Assembly (NCBI RefSeq): GCF_000382445.1
Contig: NZ_KB905472.1
Span: 2,007,697-2,071,696 of the forward strand
Length of the DNA: 64,000 bases
Reading direction: 5' to 3'
From: Phocaeicola massiliensis B84634 = Timone 84634 = DSM 17679 = JCM 13223
GTDB taxonomy: Bacteria > Bacteroidota > Bacteroidia > Bacteroidales > Bacteroidaceae
Below the pieces are notes generated by a model. The model did not search any database. It was not told the DNA's origin and was given only the letters and a program-made list of their open reading frames with translations. The position numbers were made by a program, and so were the translations under genes. This document shows positions 51,431 through 61,867 of the stretch, in pieces (position 1 is the first letter of the stretch; each line of letters opens with the position of its first letter).

Positions 51431-51468
51431 CCCCGGACCGGCTTGTCTGCTTGTCCGGGGATGTTTTT
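51431..51468 (+). terminator. Terminator after the hybrid kinase gene
   Basis: CCCCGGAC (51431-51438) pairs with GTCCGGGG (51453-51460), followed by a T run (51463-51468). Confidence 0.8.
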
Positions 51469-51641
51469 TCCGCTTCTTCCTCAAAGATATTTCTTCTCAG
51501 GTAATATCTATTTTTGCAATTAAGCTTGCACAACAACTGTTTTTTTGTATCTTAGCCACAACAAAAGTTGCCATTAAAGTAACTTTCATAATGAGCGTTC
51601 TATTATTCGAGTATTAACCCTAAAAACAAATCACACTGCTT

Positions 51642-53741
51642 ATGAAACAAAAGAATAAGATGTTATCCCACAAAGATGTAAAAACTCTATTCGAAACAAG
51701 ATTAACCCAACTCACTTCATTGGCTGCGGAAAGCCGGAATGAGACTATTTTCAAGAATAAACTAAATGATTATTTATTATCTGCACACATTAAAAACCCT
51801 ATTGCCGCTAAAAACATTGCAAGACTGATTGAAAATGACAGCAAAACGATATATGAATTATCTACAGAAAAAGAAATAGAGATAAAAACCATCTCACTGC
51901 TTTGGCAATTCTTGACAAACCGTATCACCGATGAAGAGACTTCCGTTGATTTATGGTTGGATTTATACCAACAGTTCCTACGCCTCTATCATGTTCCCAA
52001 CAACATTCCGAATGAAAAACAGATACGTCAATGGATGAAACGTTGGCCCGGTGGCCTGAACGAAGATGTGCGTGCCATACGCAATGCAAACAAAGAACGA
52101 ATCATCTCATTGCTCATTAAAAAGATAGAAAACCGTCATGCCCCCTCCAGCCGGTATGTGTTTCCCGAAGGAATCAATGATGAAGAAAAACGCCAATGGG
52201 TCAACCAATGGTGGAACGAAGCACGCTTCCATCTAGCCCTCGCCATCAAAAGCCCCACGGAACTGAACAAGATGTTGGGCAACTCCCTTTCGGAAGAAAC
52301 AATGCAATTGTATCAGCAGGCACGTAAAAAAAGAATGCCTTTTTTCATCACCCCTTACTATCTTTCTTTATTAAACCCGACCGGCAAAGGGTATGATGAT
52401 GCTGCCATACGCAGCTATATCCTATATTCACCACAATTAATCAACACCTATGGGAAAATTCATGCATGGGAAAAAGAGGATGTGGTGGAAGCCGGCAAAC
52501 CAAATGCCGCCGGATGGCTGGTGCCCGACGGACATAACATTCATCGCCGTTATCCCGAAGTAGCCATCCTGATTCCCGATTCTATGGGACGCGCTTGCGG
52601 AGGACTATGTGCGTCTTGCCAACGTATGTATGATTTTCAAAGCGAACGCCTGAACTTTAATTTTGAGGAACTGAAGCCCAAGGAAAGTTGGGACAAACGC
52701 TTGCGGAAACTGATGGAATATTTTGAAAACGACACCCAACTGAGAGATATTCTGATTACGGGAGGCGATGCACTGATGAGCCAAAACAAGACATTACGCA
52801 ACATATTGGAGGCTGTATATAAAATGGCGGTACGCAAAAGGAATGCCAACCTCAAACGTCCTGAAGGAGAAAAGTATGCAGAATTGCAACGTGTCCGTCT
52901 CGGTTCCCGCCTGCCCGTCTATCTGCCCATGCGCATCAATGAAGAGCTGATGGATATTCTGAAAGAATTCAAAACCAAAGCATCCGCCATAGGCATCAAG
53001 CAATTCTTGATACAGACTCATTTCCAGACACCTCTGGAAGTAACCCCCGAAGCCCAAGAAGCCATCCGCAAGATTCTGGCTGCCGGATGGACCATTACCA
53101 ATCAATTGGTGTACAATGTGGCAGCATCACGCCGGGGGCATACAGCCAAGTTGCGCAAAGTATTGAATGAACTGGGAGTTATCTGCTACTATACATTCTC
53201 CGTCAAAGGATTTGAAGAAAATCATGCTGTCTTCACTCCCAACAGCCGTTCGTTGCAGGAACAGCACGAAGAGAAAATCTTGGGAAAGCTTAACAAGGAA
53301 GATGAGACTGAGTTTCTGACTCTGCTGAGAAGTAACAATGACCGGGCAACAGCCGTCAAAAAGTTCTACACGGAGAAAAACATACCTTTCGTAGCAACAG
53401 ACCGGAGTGTGCTCAATCTGCCCGGAATAGGCAAAAGCATGACTTTTGTGATGGTAGGCATTACACCGGACGGCAAACGTATTCTGGAGTTTGACCATGA
53501 CCACACACGTAAACACAGTCCCATTATTCATCAAATGGAAAAGGTTTTCATCAAAGAAAACAAATCCATCTACCAATATATGTTGCAACTTCGGGAAATG
53601 GGTGAAAATCCGGAAGAATATAACAGCATATGGAATTACACGGAAGGGGAAACTGAGCCGCGCTTCCCTCTGTACAATTACCCGGATGCAGAATTCAAGA
53701 TAACCGAGACATACAGCAATCTGGGTATGGAACAAGAGTAA
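51642..53741 (+). CDS. KamA family radical SAM protein (lysine 2,3-aminomutase-like, long form)
   Basis: A 699-residue protein. The radical SAM cluster motif is CGGLCASC (about residues 318-325), followed by LITGGDALMSQNKTL, a KamA-type SAM-binding segment. Canonical lysine 2,3-aminomutases are about 400-470 residues; here about 250 helical residues precede the radical SAM domain and a C-terminal part follows. A PLP-binding lysine could not be assigned, so the reaction (amino-group migration or another radical step) is uncertain. A possible promoter (CTTG, 19 bases, TATCTTAG) lies about 80 bases upstream. Confidence 0.85.
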   Translation: MKQKNKMLSHKDVKTLFETRLTQLTSLAAESRNETIFKNKLNDYLLSAHIKNPIAAKNIARLIENDSKTIYELSTEKEIEIKTISLLWQFLTNRITDEETSVDLWLDLYQQFLRLYHVPNNIPNEKQIRQWMKRWPGGLNEDVRAIRNANKERIISLLIKKIENRHAPSSRYVFPEGINDEEKRQWVNQWWNEARFHLALAIKSPTELNKMLGNSLSEETMQLYQQARKKRMPFFITPYYLSLLNPTGKGYDDAAIRSYILYSPQLINTYGKIHAWEKEDVVEAGKPNAAGWLVPDGHNIHRRYPEVAILIPDSMGRACGGLCASCQRMYDFQSERLNFNFEELKPKESWDKRLRKLMEYFENDTQLRDILITGGDALMSQNKTLRNILEAVYKMAVRKRNANLKRPEGEKYAELQRVRLGSRLPVYLPMRINEELMDILKEFKTKASAIGIKQFLIQTHFQTPLEVTPEAQEAIRKILAAGWTITNQLVYNVAASRRGHTAKLRKVLNELGVICYYTFSVKGFEENHAVFTPNSRSLQEQHEEKILGKLNKEDETEFLTLLRSNNDRATAVKKFYTEKNIPFVATDRSVLNLPGIGKSMTFVMVGITPDGKRILEFDHDHTRKHSPIIHQMEKVFIKENKSIYQYMLQLREMGENPEEYNSIWNYTEGETEPRFPLYNYPDAEFKITETYSNLGMEQE

Positions 53742-53774
53742 TCCATGACTGCTGCCGGCAAATAACAAACGGAA

Positions 53775-53832
53775 GATGCCAAAACATTGATAACAGATTG
53801 CATCAGAAACGTTTTGGCATCCCCGTCTTTTC
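53775..53832. terminator. Bidirectional terminator between KamA-like and TonB receptor genes
   Basis: GATGCCAAAAC (53775-53785) pairs with GTTTTGGCATC (53811-53821); the loop is long (25 bases). T-rich sequence follows on the plus side. The two genes converge here. Confidence 0.65.
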
Positions 53833-53863
53833 CTGCCCAAGTATCAACCGGACAGTCCTTCTT

Positions 53864-56203
53864 CTAGTTCGTAATCTTCACTCCTATGAAATAAGTCCGT
53901 GGCTGTGTGGGACCATAGAAATAACCGGAATCACGGAAACCTCCCTTATCCAAATCTTTTTGAAAAGCATTGAACAGATTCTGAACACCGCCATTCAACT
54001 GTAATTTGATATGATCATTCAGTACGAAAGTATAGTTCAGTTTCAGATTTAAATCAAAAAAATCGGGAGTATGCACCAACTCGTCTTTTCGGATATAACT
54101 GTATTCATAATTTTCGGGTATCACACTAAAGTCAGGAGCCAAATGAGGAACATGCATACGCCCCGTATATACACCCGACACCGACATATCAAAGTTCTTG
54201 AAGGGAGCACTGGTCAAAGTAAAATAACCATAATAATCGGGAGTACGTGGCATGAACTTGGTCGGCTCCACATTTTCGTCCTCACTCCAATTCTCGTATT
54301 TGGTATAACGGCTGCGCTGAACCGTAAAGCCCACTTGCAAAGCCACATCCCGTCCGTGAGCAAGTTTTCCGTCCAAGTTGACACCATATACACGGGCTCC
54401 ATTACCATTACGACGCTCTTTAACGGTGTTCCCCTGTTCATCCTGTCCTATCTTTTCCAGCACAAACACATCGTCGAGCCCTGTATAGAAAGCTTCCAGC
54501 AAAAGGTTAGTCTGCCAATGCCCGATATTGGCCGTCCAATCCACAGAGCCGCTGAAGCTATTGGAATGTTCGGGCTTTAATCCATCCGCCAACTTTATCA
54601 GTACGCCTTCGCCTCCCACTGCGGTCACATGCAAATCTTCATCGTATGCCTGCGGAGCACGAAAACCGGTAGACCAGGTCAAACGAGCCTGAAACTTATC
54701 CGTCGGCTTATATAAAAGATTCACACGCGGACTGAAAATAGGATTGTCAATCAGGTTATGACTGTCCACACGGAAGCCTGCCAACAGAATAAAGCGGTTC
54801 ATCTTCCATTCGTTCTGCACAAATCCGCCGGCAATACGCACGTCTTGTTTCATATCGCGGTGATAGCCCAACATGATGTCGTGCAAAGAGTTGTTTTGAT
54901 ATTCCATACCGGCGGTAAAGGTGGCCGGTGAGAAGAGAACTTTCTCAAAGTTACCGACATACATACCTCCGACAACCCAAGTCAGGTCTTTTGTCTTGCC
55001 GTATGCATCGGGATTCTGCTGTGCACCATAATAACTGTTACGGTCAGTATGCTGAACAGACGAGTAGAAGGACAGTTTATGTTTGTACTCCTTCCAGAAA
55101 ATATCGTAACTCAGACCTCCGCTGTTAATTACATGCTTGGTCTGTTCTGTGATATCCGTTTCAAAAGGCTCCAAATCAAATTTGTTTCCTCCCCGGCGAA
55201 ATTCATTCGTCGTGTGATATTCCAAACTGATTCTGCTGAACTGAGTAGGACGGTAATAAGTACGCAAGCCAAAGGTATTCATATTCAGCTTCCCCAATTC
55301 GGAGAATCCGTCTCCATCCGCATCATAGGGGTTGCGGTTGCGATATGACTGATAAAGGGCAATGCCGTAGGTGTTATCTTTAGATACTAACGAAGCATTG
55401 GCCCCCATATATTGTTCCCACACTTTGCCATTCATGTTCGACAGAGTGGAAGATACCTGGAATGAATTGCTTACCGGATCTTTCGTGATGATATTGATAG
55501 TGCCGCCCACAGCATTCGCACCAAACAAGGCAGAACCTCCCCCGCGCACCACTTCTACACGGTCAATCATATTCACCGGAATCTGCTCCAGCCCATACAC
55601 ACCCGACAATGCACTCACCACCGGACGACTATTAATCAGAATTTGAGAGTAAGGTCCTTCCAGTCCGTTGATACGCACTTGAGGGAAGCCGCAGTTCTGA
55701 CAGTTGTTTTCCACACGAAGTCCCGACTGGTAATTCAGTGACTTGGCCAAGTCCGTAGAGTTTACGGTTTCAAAAAGTTTGGAGTTCATCACATTTACCA
55801 CCACAGGCGCCACACGGCGGCTCACCTCATTCCGATTGGCAGAAACCACCACCTCATCGGTCAAAATACTGTCATCATTCATCAGAAAATGAATATCCAC
55901 CGTAAAATCATTGCTTACGGTTACTTTCTTCTCCTGAGTCTCGTAGCCCAACAATTGCACGCGCAGCGTATATTTTCCTGCCGGGATTTTCTTAAAAACA
56001 AACTCTCCATTCTCGTCCGACACAGTTCCCTGCCCTGTTTCTACAATCAAAATAGTGGCATAAGGCAAACTCGCTTCCGTTCCTTTCTCTATTATGTGGC
56101 CGGAAATTACATTACCAACTTTCACAGGATTTACATCTTCAGCATGTACAGTCATACCCGCACCCATCACCATGAGTACGAGCAATAAAATATATTGTTT
56201 CAT
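53864..56203 (-). CDS. TonB-dependent outer-membrane receptor
   Basis: A 779-residue receptor: signal peptide (1-21), CarboxypepD_reg-like domain (about 30-110, with TLRVQLLGYETQEKKVTV), plug (about 120-240) with CQNCGFPQVRINGLEGPYSQ and MIDRVEVVRGGGSALFGANA, then a 22-strand-type barrel ending RTYFIGVKITN. It is a FepA/CirA-like receptor rather than a SusC protein (which are about 1000 residues). The Cys pair in the plug recurs in a subset of Bacteroides receptors. The His-rich protein gene upstream suggests a metal or metal-chelate substrate, but this is an inference. Confidence 0.93.
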   Translation of the reverse strand: MKQYILLLVLMVMGAGMTVHAEDVNPVKVGNVISGHIIEKGTEASLPYATILIVETGQGTVSDENGEFVFKKIPAGKYTLRVQLLGYETQEKKVTVSNDFTVDIHFLMNDDSILTDEVVVSANRNEVSRRVAPVVVNVMNSKLFETVNSTDLAKSLNYQSGLRVENNCQNCGFPQVRINGLEGPYSQILINSRPVVSALSGVYGLEQIPVNMIDRVEVVRGGGSALFGANAVGGTINIITKDPVSNSFQVSSTLSNMNGKVWEQYMGANASLVSKDNTYGIALYQSYRNRNPYDADGDGFSELGKLNMNTFGLRTYYRPTQFSRISLEYHTTNEFRRGGNKFDLEPFETDITEQTKHVINSGGLSYDIFWKEYKHKLSFYSSVQHTDRNSYYGAQQNPDAYGKTKDLTWVVGGMYVGNFEKVLFSPATFTAGMEYQNNSLHDIMLGYHRDMKQDVRIAGGFVQNEWKMNRFILLAGFRVDSHNLIDNPIFSPRVNLLYKPTDKFQARLTWSTGFRAPQAYDEDLHVTAVGGEGVLIKLADGLKPEHSNSFSGSVDWTANIGHWQTNLLLEAFYTGLDDVFVLEKIGQDEQGNTVKERRNGNGARVYGVNLDGKLAHGRDVALQVGFTVQRSRYTKYENWSEDENVEPTKFMPRTPDYYGYFTLTSAPFKNFDMSVSGVYTGRMHVPHLAPDFSVIPENYEYSYIRKDELVHTPDFFDLNLKLNYTFVLNDHIKLQLNGGVQNLFNAFQKDLDKGGFRDSGYFYGPTQPRTYFIGVKITN

Positions 56204-56269
56204 TATTAAGTTGTCTTATTGTTAAATTATAAATAAAAGGATTCCATAAGCTCCCTATATCGCTTATTA

Positions 56270-56395
56270 AAAAACTTCAGGAGCTTTTCAAAAAGCTTCA
56301 GGGACTTTTCAAAAAAGACCTTGACCTTTTTAGAAAACTTCAAGTTCTTTCAGACGAAAGACTTCGAACTTTCTGAAAAAGGCAATTGTCTTTTT
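56270..56395. repeat. Degenerate ~21-base tandem repeats
   Basis: Five imperfect units of about 20-23 bases (for example CTTCAGGAGCTTTTCAAAAAG, CTTCAGGGACTTTTCAAAAA and CTTCAAGTTCTTTCAGACG) fill the gap between the His-rich and receptor genes. They resemble short segments at 24935-24985 and 44440-44490. Confidence 0.5.
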
Positions 56396-56414
56396 CATAC
56401 CAAATTTTAATATT

Positions 56415-56756
56415 TCAACAATAAGCAGGAGGGGCATGCAGGTGAACGCAATGCGTGTGAGGCGCAACAGCGCGGAAAGTATTCGTATTCAGCCCCAAGA
56501 CATACAGCAAAGGACACTCCACAGTCACATTGCTTACCCCTGCCTCCGGTTCCGGCGTTTGATAGGAGCCTATGTGGGCGATGGTAATCACCTGTCCCGC
56601 AGTATGTGTATGGTGGTCGTCCGACGAAGGGTGAGAGTGTACAATCATCACACCGTTAATGATATGTACGTGAGTAAACATAGTAATGCTTACCTGGTAC
56701 GTCAGAAACAGTGCCAGCAGAAACAACGGAGCCAATATGTACCTTCTCTTACTCAA
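56415..56756 (-). CDS. His-rich membrane-anchored small protein
   Basis: A 113-residue protein: one hydrophobic segment (about 8-27), then a His-rich stretch (HVHIINGVMIVHSHPSSDDH, then HTH) and a second His/Cys-rich C-terminus (HTHCVHLHAPPAYC). Such a pattern binds zinc, nickel or copper. It lies between the 5'-nucleotidase-like gene and the TonB receptor gene on the same strand. It may buffer or pass on metal in the periplasm. No named family was recognised. Confidence 0.8.
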   Translation of the reverse strand: MSKRRYILAPLFLLALFLTYQVSITMFTHVHIINGVMIVHSHPSSDDHHTHTAGQVITIAHIGSYQTPEPEAGVSNVTVECPLLYVLGLNTNTFRAVAPHTHCVHLHAPPAYC

Positions 56757-56805
56757 TTTCTCGGATGAAAAAATAATTGTTCTTCCATTTTATATTCCTG
56801 CAAAA

Positions 56806-58545
56806 TCACTCTTTATCTTCTCCGAAGAGCAACTTGTAATCTCTTTTTGCCGCCGGAACAGTCCATTCTTCAGGGATGAATTTCCACTGATGCATGGCAT
56901 GCGGATGCAAGCTCTTTTGCTGTTCGATATACTGCATCAGATAGTAGCGCAAATCTTTATCCGTTGCAAAAACAATGCGCTCAGACAAGTCCTCTTTTGC
57001 AATTCCGGCTCCTATGGTAAGTAAATCACCGCCACCATTACCACGATAAGAATTTAAAGCCACCTTATACCTCTTGTCCATATCGAACGGAGTACCGTCT
57101 GCCATGCTCAGGATATTTACCTTCTCGCCCCGGGGCTTTGTCACATCTACCGTATAATTAATGCCGGCAGCAGAATCAAAGTTGAAACTGTAATACTCAA
57201 AGTTAGCACGCTTACCCTCTTCTATCGGTTGCTTAAACAGCAACAAATGGTCATCAGCGCTTTTCATTTGATTGGTCCACATGGCATACGACATCTCCAA
57301 AAATCCTTTAATTTCTTTGCCGCTCAGTTCCATCACGTAGAGCATATTCTCATACTTATACAGATTGAACATATCACTCACCATAATTTCCCCTTCGGGA
57401 ATTTCAGCCTTAAAAGAGAGTGGAGCACATAAAGAAATATCCGCTCCCGATATATCCAACTGCAATTTATGAATCAAATCTATAAACGGTGAAGAGCCGA
57501 AGTAGGCATCTTTGGTAGAAATCGTTCTGGAAATCGTTCCTATTTTCTGCGATACAAAATCATTAACAGCCTTATATTGCGGAGCGAAATGTGCCATAAA
57601 CTCTTGACTGACCGGATACTTGTTCATATCCTCCAGCTTTCCATCAACCGATTTAGACACCACCTTCCCGTTCTTCAATTTCACTTTCAGTGTCACGTCA
57701 GATACCACATTCGCATTGCTTGCCGGATCTATTATCAGTACGCTATCTCCTTTTATATCAGCCACCTTTGTACAAGCACGGGCATGGTCATGCCCTATCA
57801 ACACGATATCAAAGCCGGGCACTTTTTGAGCAATGTCCATAGAAGGATCTTCCACCACACTGCCAAGTACGTTGCCTGATTTTCCGGCATGAAACAAACC
57901 AATCAGCACATCGGGATTTTCTTTCTTCCGAATGATATCCACCCAATGGGCGGCAGATGCCTGCATATCCTCAAAATGAAGACCGCTCCACAGTTTTTCG
58001 GGCAGCCAAGAAGGAATGGCCGGAGTAATCATGCCCAGAATGGCAATCTTCACACCATCACGATTGATGATTTCGTAAGGCTTCAGATAAGGCTTACCTG
58101 TGGCATTGTCCACAATGTTGGCTCCCAATACGGGAAACTTACATTGCTTTATCCAACGGTCATAAACAGCATGTCCGGTTTCAACATCATGGTTTCCCAT
58201 ATTGCCCACTGCATACCCCATGAAGTTTTGTATCTCGGCTACCACATGAGTAGAAACCGTATCTATGAAATTGTAATAATACGCAGTGGGCTGCCCCTGA
58301 AGGATATCACCGTTATCTACCAAAATACAATTGTCTCCATATAACTTGCGCTGCTCCTTGACATAAGAATAAACACGCGCCAGACTCCCGTTCCACTCCT
58401 TTCTCTCTATAAAATTATAAGGAAAAAAATTACCGTGTACGTCACTCGTCTCTATTATTTTTATCTCTACCTCTTTCACATTATCAGCCGCCGTCAGCTT
58501 CATTCCGGCCCATAACAAAGCCGCCAAACATATTAAATATTTCAT
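56806..58545 (-). CDS. 5'-nucleotidase/UshA-like periplasmic phosphohydrolase
   Basis: A 579-residue exported enzyme from the ATG at 58545 (an alternative at 58566 overlaps the kinase stop). After the signal peptide the calcineurin-like metallophosphatase domain shows IIETSDVHGNFFPY, VDNGDILQG, GNMGNHDVE and GHDHA, all metal ligands. The C-terminal 5'-nucleotidase domain carries NSYRGNGGGDLLTIG near the end, with the substrate-binding glycine run. Members release phosphate from nucleotides or sugar nucleotides in the periplasm. It follows the sensor kinase gene directly. Confidence 0.92.
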   Translation of the reverse strand: MKYLICLAALLWAGMKLTAADNVKEVEIKIIETSDVHGNFFPYNFIERKEWNGSLARVYSYVKEQRKLYGDNCILVDNGDILQGQPTAYYYNFIDTVSTHVVAEIQNFMGYAVGNMGNHDVETGHAVYDRWIKQCKFPVLGANIVDNATGKPYLKPYEIINRDGVKIAILGMITPAIPSWLPEKLWSGLHFEDMQASAAHWVDIIRKKENPDVLIGLFHAGKSGNVLGSVVEDPSMDIAQKVPGFDIVLIGHDHARACTKVADIKGDSVLIIDPASNANVVSDVTLKVKLKNGKVVSKSVDGKLEDMNKYPVSQEFMAHFAPQYKAVNDFVSQKIGTISRTISTKDAYFGSSPFIDLIHKLQLDISGADISLCAPLSFKAEIPEGEIMVSDMFNLYKYENMLYVMELSGKEIKGFLEMSYAMWTNQMKSADDHLLLFKQPIEEGKRANFEYYSFNFDSAAGINYTVDVTKPRGEKVNILSMADGTPFDMDKRYKVALNSYRGNGGGDLLTIGAGIAKEDLSERIVFATDKDLRYYLMQYIEQQKSLHPHAMHQWKFIPEEWTVPAAKRDYKLLFGEDKE

Positions 58546-58555
58546 ATTACATCTA

Positions 58556-60481
58556 TTATTTTTCATTCAACGGATGAGTGAACACAAATCGTGCTCCTTC
58601 CTTATAGTTCTTATCTACCCAGATTTTACCACCCAAATTCTCCACAATCAGCTTGCAGATAGAGAGGCCCAAACCTGTACCCTGCGAATACTCATTCAAC
58701 TTTTCAAACCGCTCAAAAATCCTTTCGCTTTTACCGGCAGGGATACCACATCCGGTATCTGTCACCGAGAACTCCAGACAGTTATCCTCTTTGTTTACCT
58801 TTATTGCCAGACGGATAAAACCGGAAGGTGTGAACTTACCGGCATTTGAAAGAAGATTAATCAACACCTGTTTCAACCGTTGCGCATCCGTCTTTAATAT
58901 CAACGAAGACACCGGAGTTTGAAATTGATATATCGCCTGAGTACGACGAGCATATTCCGCTGTACTCAATGCCGTTTGACACAGCTCTACCACATCACAC
59001 TCCTCTTCCACAAACTTAATACGCCCCGATTCCATGCGAGAAATATCAAGAATATCATTAATCAGATGAAGCAATAAATCGGAGTTTTTCTGAATAATAT
59101 CACAATACTGTGCTTTCTCTTCACTTGTTGCATCATCGCCGACCAATACATTGGAAAAGCCGACAATGGCATTCAACGGTGTACGTATCTCATGACTCAT
59201 ATTAGCCAGAAATGCTGTTTTCAATCTGTTCGCCTCTTCTGCTTTCTCCTTGGCAACCAACAGTTCCTCACCGGATTTTTCCAAGTTATCCTTCAGATGA
59301 TTGATGCGGACAATATAATATACGGCTATCAGAAAACAAGCTATCAGGAACATGAATGCTGCAACCACTCCAATCACCCAATATTTATATTGCTCATAAA
59401 ATCCGGGAGTTTTATTAATCAACTCAGCACCTTTAGGCAAATTAATAGAATCCAATCCAAATTGATGCATCCGTTTCACATCAAACACATAATTACCGGG
59501 AACAGGCACAACGCCAGTCTCGCTGCCGGTCTCACCGTCCAGAAAATTATATGTGGCGCCGGCTATTTCTTTTCCCACCTTATGATAAACCGGAGTATAA
59601 CCTCCCAACGCCCAATGGCCCAAACCGACAGATGCAATAGTAAAAACCGGCAACGTAGGATTAGCATCGCGCAACATATACGTTGTGTTGCCCATCACAT
59701 AATTTTCCGTACAGTCTATGCGCCACGTACCCACAAGCACACAAACATCATTCGACAGATGACGTATTCTCTCACTGACCTCCAGAAAACTGCTGGTCCG
59801 ACCGTCAAGCAACATCAGCTCCAGCTCGGGATATTTTTTCATCTCCTTCTTTACAAAGGCCTGCATGGAAAGACCACCATACGTGTTATCCGAGATAAAT
59901 GCGACTTTCTTCATATTCGGATAAAAACGACGCATCAGTTCAATATTCTTGTCCACATTATACTGATAAACATAGCCTGAAACTATATTATAATCGGGAA
60001 AGTCTTTAAAGATATCTTTGCTATCGGGAGACCATTTCACCAAATCCACACTGTCTTCGGGCAGGACAACGGTATTCGCACTCACCATTCCGCACATGGC
60101 AGGAGTTTTCTTGGCTATCTCCGAATTCTGAGAGATGAAAGATGCCCACGCCTCCTGGCCCAATAATATAATCAGCGAAGGTGCCGCAGTACGTTCATAT
60201 TTTTCAAGGATAGAAGCCATACGTTCTTTCCACAGGTGTGCCTCGGACAGGTTCTTGCAATTCATGCTTTCTATCGTAATGAGACGCTTTCCTCCCCGCA
60301 GTTTATACTCGTCCATAAAAGCAGACAAGTTGTCAGAAATACTACGTGTCTCAGGATTATAGGAAGTGATAATCAGAATCGTGCCGTCTGTAGTCACTTC
60401 AGCTTTTAACGGACGTGGAAATCCAACCGTAATCAGCATGACTAACAGTAGAAATCGGTATATCATTATCACTTTTTTCAT
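58556..60481 (-). CDS. Sensor histidine kinase with ABC-substrate-binding-like sensor
   Basis: A 641-residue kinase: signal peptide (1-27), periplasmic region (about 32-350, starting [22 protein letters not shown]) of the same kind as the hybrid kinase at 48291, membrane helix (about 368-392), HisKA ([20 protein letters not shown]) and HATPase ([31 protein letters not shown]). It ends after the ATPase domain with no receiver, and no response regulator gene is in the window. Its -7 box (TATCTTTG, minus strand 60515-60522) lies 34 bases upstream. It heads the operon with the nucleotidase. Confidence 0.93.
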   Translation of the reverse strand: MKKVIMIYRFLLLVMLITVGFPRPLKAEVTTDGTILIITSYNPETRSISDNLSAFMDEYKLRGGKRLITIESMNCKNLSEAHLWKERMASILEKYERTAAPSLIILLGQEAWASFISQNSEIAKKTPAMCGMVSANTVVLPEDSVDLVKWSPDSKDIFKDFPDYNIVSGYVYQYNVDKNIELMRRFYPNMKKVAFISDNTYGGLSMQAFVKKEMKKYPELELMLLDGRTSSFLEVSERIRHLSNDVCVLVGTWRIDCTENYVMGNTTYMLRDANPTLPVFTIASVGLGHWALGGYTPVYHKVGKEIAGATYNFLDGETGSETGVVPVPGNYVFDVKRMHQFGLDSINLPKGAELINKTPGFYEQYKYWVIGVVAAFMFLIACFLIAVYYIVRINHLKDNLEKSGEELLVAKEKAEEANRLKTAFLANMSHEIRTPLNAIVGFSNVLVGDDATSEEKAQYCDIIQKNSDLLLHLINDILDISRMESGRIKFVEEECDVVELCQTALSTAEYARRTQAIYQFQTPVSSLILKTDAQRLKQVLINLLSNAGKFTPSGFIRLAIKVNKEDNCLEFSVTDTGCGIPAGKSERIFERFEKLNEYSQGTGLGLSICKLIVENLGGKIWVDKNYKEGARFVFTHPLNEK

Positions 60482-60599
60482 TCTCTTTCAGAATAAATCT
60501 AAAAAATACAGGTGCAAAGATAATAAAATAAATTATAGCACAACTAATTGGCATGTATTTTGTTTCCTTCATTACAGACGAAATTTAACTAAAAACAAT

Positions 60600-61565
60600 A
60601 TGGCTTACATCGATTATTACAAAGCATTGGGAGTGGACAAAAGTGCCACCCAAGATGATATCAAAAAGGCTTTCCGAAAGTTAGCCCGCAAATATCATCC
60701 TGACCTAAATCCTAACGACCCTTCGGCCAAAGATAAATTTCAGGAGATAAATGAGGCTAACGAAGTTTTGAGTGACCCGGAAAAGCGAAAGAAATACGAC
60801 GAATACGGCGAGCACTGGAAACATGCCGATGAATTTGAAAAACAAAAGCAACAATACGGAGCCGGAGGCTTTGGAGGCAGGACCGGCGGATTCGGTTCTT
60901 CCGGTAACGGCTCGTACTGGTATTCTTCCAACGGTGAAGAAGGTTTCGGAGATGCCGGAGGATTCGGCGGTAATGCCGGAGGATTCTCTGATTTCTTCGA
61001 AGAGTTGTTCGGACATCGTGGAGCGGGAGCCGGCAGCAGACGAGGTGCCGGATTCCGGGGACAGGATTATAATGCCGAACTGCAACTGTCACTGCGTGAG
61101 GCTGCCGTAACACATAAGCAGGTACTTAATGTGAATGGCAAGAATATCCGTATCACTGTTCCTGCCGGTATTGCCAACGGACAAACCATCAAGTTGCGTG
61201 GTCACGGTGCACCGGGAGTTAACGGGGGACCTGACGGTGACTTGTATATTACCTTTATCATACCGGACGACCCTGTGTTCAAGCGCTTAGGCAATGACCT
61301 TTATGTCACTGCTCCACTCAATCTTTACACGGCTGTGCTGGGCGGTGAAGAAACCGTAGACACGCTGGACGGTAAAGTAAAGCTAAAAGTAAAACCCGAA
61401 ACCCAAAACGGCACCAAAGTCCGCCTGAAGGGAAAAGGATTCCCGGTTTATAAAGAAGAAGGGAAGTTTGGCGACCTGATTGTGACTTATAACATCACCA
61501 TCCCCACCAACCTGACTGAACATCAGAAAGAGTTGTTCCGCCAACTGAAGAATAGTATCAACTAA
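60600..61565 (+). CDS. cbpA: CbpA-like DnaJ family co-chaperone
   Basis: A 321-residue protein; the ATG at 60600 begins the J domain ([20 protein letters not shown]). The HPD motif is in KYHPDLNPN (about residue 36), a Gly/Phe-rich linker spans about 80-145, and the C-terminal substrate-binding domains follow. There is no Cys-rich zinc finger, which separates CbpA from DnaJ. It stimulates DnaK. The CbpM-like modulator gene starts 14 bases downstream. Confidence 0.94.
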   Translation: MAYIDYYKALGVDKSATQDDIKKAFRKLARKYHPDLNPNDPSAKDKFQEINEANEVLSDPEKRKKYDEYGEHWKHADEFEKQKQQYGAGGFGGRTGGFGSSGNGSYWYSSNGEEGFGDAGGFGGNAGGFSDFFEELFGHRGAGAGSRRGAGFRGQDYNAELQLSLREAAVTHKQVLNVNGKNIRITVPAGIANGQTIKLRGHGAPGVNGGPDGDLYITFIIPDDPVFKRLGNDLYVTAPLNLYTAVLGGEETVDTLDGKVKLKVKPETQNGTKVRLKGKGFPVYKEEGKFGDLIVTYNITIPTNLTEHQKELFRQLKNSIN

Positions 61566-61579
61566 AAAAGAAAAGGATT

Positions 61580-61867
61580 ATGCAGACCGATTTAATAATT
61601 ATCAATGATTATTGCGACCGTTGCCACGTAGACCCTTCGTTTATTGTGGAACTGGAAGAAGACGGATTAATCAACGTTCAAGTGATTGGCGAGGAACGCT
61701 ATATCCCGGTGTCGCAACTGGCTGAACTGGAGCGTTATACACATTTATACTACGACCTGTCCATCAATGTAGCAGGCATAGATGCCATCCACCACATGCT
61801 GGAACGGATAGAATCCTTGCAGCACCAAGTCCGTTCGCTAAAAAGCGAACTGCAATTCTACCGTTGA
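61580..61867 (+). CDS. cbpM: CbpM-like chaperone modulator
   Basis: A 95-residue MerR-HTH-like protein (INDYCDRCHVDPSFIVELEE, then ERYIPVSQLAELERYTHLYYDL) ending in a coiled coil (MLERIESLQHQVRSLKSEL). CbpM binds the J domain of CbpA and blocks its interaction with DnaK. Position directly after the CbpA gene supports the call. Confidence 0.9.
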   Translation: MQTDLIIINDYCDRCHVDPSFIVELEEDGLINVQVIGEERYIPVSQLAELERYTHLYYDLSINVAGIDAIHHMLERIESLQHQVRSLKSELQFYR

